64,000 bases of DNA from Aselliscus stoliczkanus (Eukaryota; Chordata; Mammalia; Chiroptera; Hipposideridae), in assembly GCA_033961575.1 (NCBI GenBank), contig CM066732.1, positions 99,749,187-99,813,186 on the forward strand, written 5' to 3'. The position numbers and the translations under genes are program-made. This document shows, piece by piece, positions 57,895-64,000 of the stretch (within the stretch, counting starts at the first letter, position 1; each line of letters begins with the position of its first letter). The notes beneath the pieces were generated by a model. The model had not been told where the DNA came from. It did no database searches and worked only from the letters and a program-made list of their open reading frames with translations.

Positions 57895-59110
57895 TAAGAA
57901 TTGGGGTGATGTCCAATAATAATAGGGGAATAGAAATGAATTTCAAATTTCTGTCAAAACACAATATTAGAAGTACCATGAGTTGCTTGTATTTTTTTAA
58001 AGATTAAGTTTATGCCTGGATTCTTTAAGTTTGGCTTTGCATATTATATATATTTAGTGAAGCCTAGCAGTAGACTTACACATCAAGGTGATTAAAGCGC
58101 ATCATAATACAGAATAAATCAAGTGAAGCTAGTTAGTACTGGTGAAGACCTTCTGCGAACACTTAATGAGGGGCAGGAGGAAGACTGTAGACACCAAGTA
58201 TTTCGATACATTACTGATATAATAGTACATCAGTTGCAAAACAATGTAAGATGCTTAACCAATACCAGAGAAAGTGGAAATTCACCTTTCACTTGTTCTG
58301 GAAGCAAGGGAGGACAGGTTGGGAAAGGTCCCAAAGATAATTTAATCTAATCTCCTAGGAGTCTGTGGTCTTGAAACACCCCAGCTAAGTGCTGTCCCAC
58401 TTACTCTGGAGTATCTCGGAGGAGACAGTCTCACTGGACGCAACCCATTCTATCTTTGAGCAACTCTATCTAATGCAGAGTGTTTTCTGTTACTATACTC
58501 CCTGACATTTCCATTTATTGGTCTTAGTTCTGCTACTGGAATCAAGCAAAACACATCAAATGTCTCTTGCATATGACAGCCTTGAATTATTACTGCAAAT
58601 ACAGAATGAATTCCTAATTTCGTATTTCTATGCTACATAAAAATATGACAGTCAAAACCTTTTGGAAGCAGATGTGAATCAAAGTTTAATTTCTTTTTTA
58701 TTCACCAAAATATAGAAATTATAGTTTAGCTTAAATTCTGATGCACATTGTTTTTAAATGAAAGCTACCCTCTTTTAAAAGTATTGCACCACCTCTTGCC
58801 TCTTTTCTTTAGCCTGACATCCGTCACCACAGACTAATTGCTCTTGTTCTTGTTTTTTGCTATGTGAGACGTGGGCGGTCAGTTTGTAGGACATTGCATT
58901 ACATGCTTGCCGAGTTTCCAATTATATAGAAATAGCTTGCTGTATTGCACTACACCATGCTGCTAGCTAAGGTACATTGGGGAGTGGAGTGGCTATGAGG
59001 ATGGTGTGAGCTCACGCCACTTCTGCTTTCAGACAACAGTATGTTGTAAGATGGGGCAAGAAAATAACAACTATAGAACAATGATTTCATTGGAATAAGA
59101 CCAGACCTAA
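57895..59110. other. Unique sequence, no gene seen
   Basis: A 75-residue plus-strand frame at 58123-58350 has no recognisable domain. Confidence 0.45.
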
Positions 59111-59114
59111 TTTT

Positions 59115-59275
59115 GTAACTTGGCCTAGAAAGTTACTATCTATATAACCTTCACTAAATGCATTCATTTTACTCAGCCTGAGGGTCTCTATCTATAAAAT
59201 GGGGATAATATAGACTTTGCACGCATGTTGTGATCATTAAATGAGGTGGTTTAGCAGACTTCATCTAGTAACATG
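59115..59275 (+). repeat. MIR remnant
   Basis: CTCAGCCTGAGGGTCTCTAT, CTATAAAATGGGGATAATAT, GTTGTGATCATTAAATGAGG follow the MIR core. Confidence 0.8.
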
Positions 59276-60335
59276 CCCGGCTATGGTTTCTCCTGTTTCA
59301 GAGCTAGTAGAGTCAGACATGCTATCTCTTAGCTCTTGAGAGCTTCTGTAGGCCCACATACTTCCCGACCCAGTACAGTTGTTCAGGACACTCCCCTGTC
59401 CCATGTTCAGGCCAAATAGCATCTTCTGCTCAGAGCTCTAACCTTATCCAGTCGGATGACTCTAAAATGAGGGCTCCTCAGCAGTGGTGAAAGCATCAGA
59501 TGTGAACTTGGCTGTCTTAGTCTCATTCCTCAGAATAATAAAGATATCAGTAACCCAGACAGATGAGAAGTTGGAAGTTTCCATCACCTAGCTTGGTATG
59601 TCCCTGAGTAACTAAGGCTGCTTTGCCTGTAAAAGTCTTTTTGGTCATCTTCTTGGGATGGCTTTGAATGACAGAAGCCTGATGCTATTGCCCAGTGAAC
59701 CAAGGGGAAGGAAACATGTACTGAATACTGATCATGTGCCAAGAACTGTCCAAGTCTGTGCCTCAAAAACACTCACTGAGATATCCAAGCATTCACTCAT
59801 GCAAGCATTCATTTAGTCATCAAAAATTATTGCAAGGCACCTCTGGGCCAAGTCGTGTGTGACAGTCTCAGAGAAGTTATAGTATAGTAAAAAACAAAGT
59901 AAAATGTATAAATATAGAGAAATTATACAGAGGAAGGAATCCCCACTCTCTGGGGTTGGAAGATCTTGGAAGAAAGACATAGGAACTGAGGTTTGAAACA
60001 GAATAGACTTCCCAAGGGAAAAGTAGTTCAGGCATGGGAAACACATATACAAAAATAGAGGAGGTCTCCCTCAACTAGCATAGCTTGTCATGGAAATGTC
60101 CATATGTTGATATCACATAAATTTGGCGTACAAAAGAGGACTGTGAAAATAGCCGAAGCTAGATGGAGGGTGTTATGCAAAGTAAAACTAAAGACATAGA
60201 ATTTCATCTAAAAGTATGTTGCTTACCAAGGAAAGAAAAGGGGGAAAACTCACCAGCTCATGGCTGGACTGCTATCATGTTTCAAATCCTTTGCACATCA
60301 AACTCACAGCCTTTCTGGTCAAAAAGTAGGAAATT
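59276..60335. other. Unique sequence with a possible L2 end
   Basis: A weak L2-like 3' end is possible near 59795-59890. No gene seen. Confidence 0.4.
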
Positions 60336-60339
60336 GTAG

Positions 60340-60632
60340 TTATAAGATAAATAAGAGTGAGGGATGCAATGTACAACATGATGACTATAGTTAGCACTGC
60401 TTTATGGCATACATGAAAGTTGTTAGGAGAGCAAATCTTAAGAATTCTCACCACAGGGAGAAAAACATGTATTCTTTTTTTACTTTTTCTTTTTATAGTA
60501 TCTATATGAGATGATGGATGTTAACTAACTTATGGTAGTAATCATTTCACAATATAACCATTTCCCATTATGCTGTATACCTTAAACGCAGTGATGTATG
60601 TCAGCTGTATCACAATAAAATTAGGAAAAAAA
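60340..60632 (+). mobile_element. Old L1 3' UTR fragment
   Basis: GATGACTATAGTTAGCACTG, GAGAGCAAATCTTAAGAATT, GATGATGGATGTTAACTAAC, TATCACAATAAAATTAGG are in the order of a mammalian L1 3' UTR. It belongs to a different subfamily from the L1 at 20.3 kb. Confidence 0.8.
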
Positions 60633-61525
60633 GAAATCACAGACTTTCTTTTATATACGTGTACAAGCTAAGCTCCATTCGAGAACCGAATTTTGTCAGC
60701 AGTGGAGCGAGGACTTTGTGACACCCAGGTCATGGTGGTAAACTTGTAATGAGGGGGCAGGAGATTCTTGGGGAAAATAAAGGAGATAAATCTTATGAAA
60801 AACCCTCCTCAGAGGCTATTTGTGAAGGGAATGTAGACTTGAAAGGGGCACAGGGCTGGCCTGGTAAACATTAAGGTATTCTCATTTTGCTGAGCACATA
60901 TATTCTTCTAGCTAACAGGAAGTTAGGTAAGATGAGGTTCTGTTTAATACAGGGAACTGACTTTTTTTCCATCAGAAGCCTGGATTGTATATTCTATACA
61001 TTTTGCGGGATGAAAGAAGAATGTTAAGCATGTAGAGTCATGATCAGATTTGCATTTCATAAATATTACCTTGATCACAATGCAGCAGATGAATTTGTGG
61101 GGGATGAGGCTGGAGACAAATAAATTAGTTAGGAGGCCATTGCAATATTCCTGGGGAGAGATAATTAGGAATTAAACTAAGAAGAGCCACTGGGAATAGA
61201 AAGAAGATAATGAGGTTACCTAATAAAAACCTGCAGAAAATAGCAAACATAATGGAGAAAATTTAGATGCATTCTGTTTAAAGTTAGAATAAGCTGTGGG
61301 TACCTGCTATCAATGCTGCTTTTCGACATAGCACAGGTTGTGGTCAATTCAGTAATTTTAGCAAAAAAACAATTATATACACACACACAATGTACACATA
61401 TATGTACATATACTATCTATAGTATATTATATATATATGAAAAATGAGATTGTGTTATTATTTACCAATGATGTAATGAGATAAGCACATGTGCACACTC
61501 ACACACACACATATAAGAAAATCCA
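60633..61525. other. Unique sequence
   Basis: No gene or clear repeat. Short (CA)n and AT runs at 61376-61440. Confidence 0.5.
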
Positions 61526-61529
61526 CAAA

Positions 61530-61935
61530 CTGTGCTGGCCAAGTGGCACAGTTGGTTAAGAGTGCGAGCTCTGAGCAACAGGGTCCTTGGTTTGATTCCC
61601 ATGGGAGCCAGTGAGCTGCACCCAATCTGAGCTGCCCCTGAGCTGCCAACAGGTGGCAGGATGGCTCAGCTGGTGAGAGCATGTGCTCCTAACAACAAGG
61701 TTGCTGGTTCAAGTCCCACATGGGATGGTGGGCTGCGCCCCCACCGCAGCTAAAATTGAACATCACACTTTGAGCTGAGCAGCAGTCATCTGGTGACCAA
61801 ATGGCAACTGGACTTGGAAGTGAGCTCTCTGCACCCACCACAACTAAGACTGAAGGACAACAACTTGGCTGTTCACCTTCCCCAATTCCCCAACATTGTT
61901 CCCCTTCCACAATTCACCAATAATATTTTTTAAAA
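61530..61935 (+). mobile_element. Dimeric tRNA-derived SINE
   Basis: The left unit has box A-like TGGCACAGTTGGTTAAGAG and box B-like GGTTTGATTCCC, and ends in GCCAACAGGTGGCAGG. The right unit starts immediately with a second box A-like ATGGCTCAGCTGGTGAGAG and box B-like GGTTCAAGTCCC. It continues to CAACTAAGACTGAAGGACA, the CCCCAATTCCCC pyrimidine tail and CCAATAATATTTTTT. It carries the left unit of the short 'GGCAGG' form and the 3' end of the long form in one element. Confidence 0.9.
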
Positions 61936-62890
61936 ATAATATTTTTTAAAAATCTATTAAAACTAAAAATAGAGTCCATTCATATGCTGGATACAAGATC
62001 ACATTGAAATATTTGTTGCAAAGATCACATATCTACTGAGATATTCTCCCAAATGGCTTTCTCCCCTTTTCCCCTTCATATCTGAGAGTAGCACACCTCC
62101 CTACCCCTTCATGGGCACCCCATAATTAGACCCAGGGAACTATATTATCCCTGTGGTTCCCTTACACTTTCACACATAAGCAAAATGTCCTTTAGTAAAC
62201 TCTCCTCTAGAACCCTGATGAATATCATCTCTTCTCAAGATGATGAATATTAGCCACCACAGAAATTCCATTCTTCTTGTCTGTTCCTGGTCCAACAAAT
62301 ATTTGTTGACATACTACCCAATTTTTGCCAATTAAATGGGACAGGAAATCTGCTAATTAGCTCCTAGGGAAAAGTTTGTCCACTCATTATAAAGAATCAC
62401 AGGAAAAGATGGTTCTCTTTTTCCTCTGAACTTTGTCCTAACTGAATGTGGAACTTGAAATTTCTGAATCATCTTCCTATTAGCATGTGGATAAAGTTAC
62501 CCTCAAAGAATTTGTTCAGTATTGAGTGAAGTGAGCGAAGAAGGAAGCAAAAGACCAGACTCTAGGTAACTTCGACACTGATAGGTAGTGTGAAAGAGGA
62601 GTCCCACAAGTATTGGAGAAATAGAAGAGTCAGGAGATGAAGCTGAAGAAAGGACAATTAATAGAAATTGAGAAAGAAAGAGCTTCAAGAAAAAGGGCAT
62701 GCCAATATTATCCTGATGAAGAGGCTAGTCAGGTAAGGTCTAAGAAGAGATTATACAATGTGAAACAAAAGCAGTTGTTAAGACTTGAGAAGTGAAAGAA
62801 GAATTAGAACATAGATATAGAACATTAGGAGAAACCGGGCACATTTTTAGAGTTTTCCAGGGAAGCAGAGCATTTAAAGGAAAGAAGCAA
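61936..62890. other. Unique sequence
   Basis: No gene or repeat recognised. Confidence 0.5.
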
Positions 62891-62899
62891 AGTTGTTAG

Positions 62900-63092
62900 T
62901 CTTTCTTTTTTTCTTTTTCTTTTTTCTTTAATATAATTCAGGATGAAATAAACCTGTAGATAGAGAGTGAGAAATTAAAACTGCAAAAGAAAACAGATTG
63001 ATCATCTGTTTGAACAATTAGGGTATTTTTGAATAGCTGATTGATTGTAATGACACCTACCTCATGTATTTGAACATTATACTTATGGGGTC

Positions 63093-63146
<54 letters not shown>

Positions 63147-63390
63147 CCCCTCCCTCCCTCCCTCTCTCTCCTACTCCCCACCCCATTCCTGACTGTTCCT
63201 TGACTTGTAAGTGACTTTTTAGTAAAACAACCACTGTGAAAAAAACCAGGGGAAGTGCTGATTAAAGAGAGCACTTGGGGCAAGGGATTGGGGCTTGAAC
63301 AGAAGCACATTAGAACAGGGGTTTCCTGGGGAAGGATGCTCAGAGGAAGGTCTGGAAAATGTACTGTTACACTGGGGAAACGGTAACTAC
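62900..63390. other. Unique sequence with (CT)n tract
   Basis: Surrounds the polypyrimidine tract at 63091-63171. Arg/Glu-rich frames here come from that tract. Confidence 0.5.
63091..63171. repeat. (CT)n with (CCCT)n extension
   Basis: About 80 bp of pure pyrimidine on the plus strand with one TG interruption at about 63099-63101. Confidence 0.95.
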
Positions 63391-63535
63391 TTCCCTTCCT
63401 CCCTTCCTTCCTTCTTCCCTCCTTCCCATTCTTCCTTCCTTCCTTCCTTCCTTCCTTCCTTCCTTCCTTCCTTCCTTCCTTCTTTCCTTCATCCTTCCCT
63501 TTCTTCTCTCCCTACTTTCCTTCTTCCTTCCCTAC
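63390..63535. repeat. (CTTC)n/(CCTT)n polypyrimidine tract
   Basis: About 145 bp of almost pure pyrimidine in TTCC units with one or two irregular stretches. Translated frames (Ser/Phe/Leu/Pro runs) are not proteins. Confidence 0.95.
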
Positions 63536-64000
63536 TTCATTTTTTTTTTTAAGATTACTAATACCTTTATAACAGTTACAGACATTCAGAAAGGAACCTA
63601 GCTTTCCTAATTTATTTTGCGCTTCATGGGATTTGTTTCCTCCCCACAATCTCACCTCCTGTATTTCCTTCTTAGTTAATATTAATGTAATTCCCATCCT
63701 GCTTGTCTCCCACTCTGCCTACTTTCCATTTCAGCTTCAGTGATGAGTCTCTGGCATTCAGGTTAATTTTCCCTTTGTTTTAATCATTTCTGCTTTCTCA
63801 TCTTGACCTTTTCTTCACTTCTAATAGACAGCCCCACACTGCTGTGAGAAAATTAAATCACCTCTATCCATGTTACAGGACCAATGTGGGCATTGCTTCA
63901 AAGTGGACAAATTCTCCATCTCATTTTCTTCCATAACAGAGGTCCATTGAGATTAGTCAAAAGGAGCAAAAAATGGGTGACCTATTTGTCTACAGCAATT
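63536..64000. other. Unique sequence to the window edge
   Basis: No gene or repeat recognised. Confidence 0.5.

Noticed and set aside
62938..63310. Arg/Glu-rich minus-strand frames
   Set aside because: Translation of the (CT)n tract.
63295..63601. Ser/Phe/Pro-rich plus-strand frames
   Set aside because: Translation of the (CTTC)n tract. Multiple frames stay open because of the repeat.

Overview
The window reads as a mammalian, repeat-dense, gene-poor stretch, either intergenic or deep intronic. I found no host protein-coding gene, no convincing exon, no functional tRNA or rRNA gene and no CpG-island-like promoter. The long open frames are either transposon remnants or translations of SINEs and microsatellites. 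Composition is AT-rich, with old mammal-wide repeats (MIR, L2, MLT1, ERVL), a younger L1 layer, and a lineage-specific tRNA-derived SINE family. That SINE starts GGCCGGCC, and its long form ends in pyrimidine-rich sequence followed by AATAAA. The SINE type, together with mariner copies, suggests a bat, probably in or near Rhinolophoidea (Yinpterochiroptera). This is inference from remembered consensus features, not from an alignment.

Layout. 1-3.2 kb: a SINE, a MIR and mostly unique sequence. 3.2-5.7 kb: two copies of a deleted mariner in opposite orientation, one carrying a nested SINE. 6.8-9.2 kb: three SINEs, one with an expanded AAAG tail. 11.0-14.2 kb: an L1 3' end, then an ERVL-type internal remnant. 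15.0-19.0 kb: two truncated L1s, a hAT-like element and a repeat-poor block. 20.26-27.41 kb: a near-complete, inactivated L1 on the minus strand, flanked by a 12-bp target-site duplication (TSD) and holding four SINEs with their own TSDs. 28-33.4 kb: MIR, an MLT1 LTR and two adjacent L2 copies. 33.4-44.4 kb: the most repeat-poor part, holding the best candidates for conserved regulatory DNA. 44.4-57.9 kb: MLT1, a long SINE, and an ERVL-type provirus remnant set between two collinear L1 pieces that overlap by roughly 250 bp, then more L1. 58-64 kb: L1 3' end, a dimeric SINE and long polypyrimidine tracts.

These elements do not form a pathway. What they record is an order of insertion: L2/MIR/MLT1/ERVL first, then mariner and L1, then the tRNA SINEs, which land inside mariner, L1 and ERVL. 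I saw no convincing undescribed biological system. The observations most worth checking are the dimeric SINE that links three SINE forms, the duplicated L1 segment around the ERV, the inverted mariner pair, and the G-rich L1 3' UTR.
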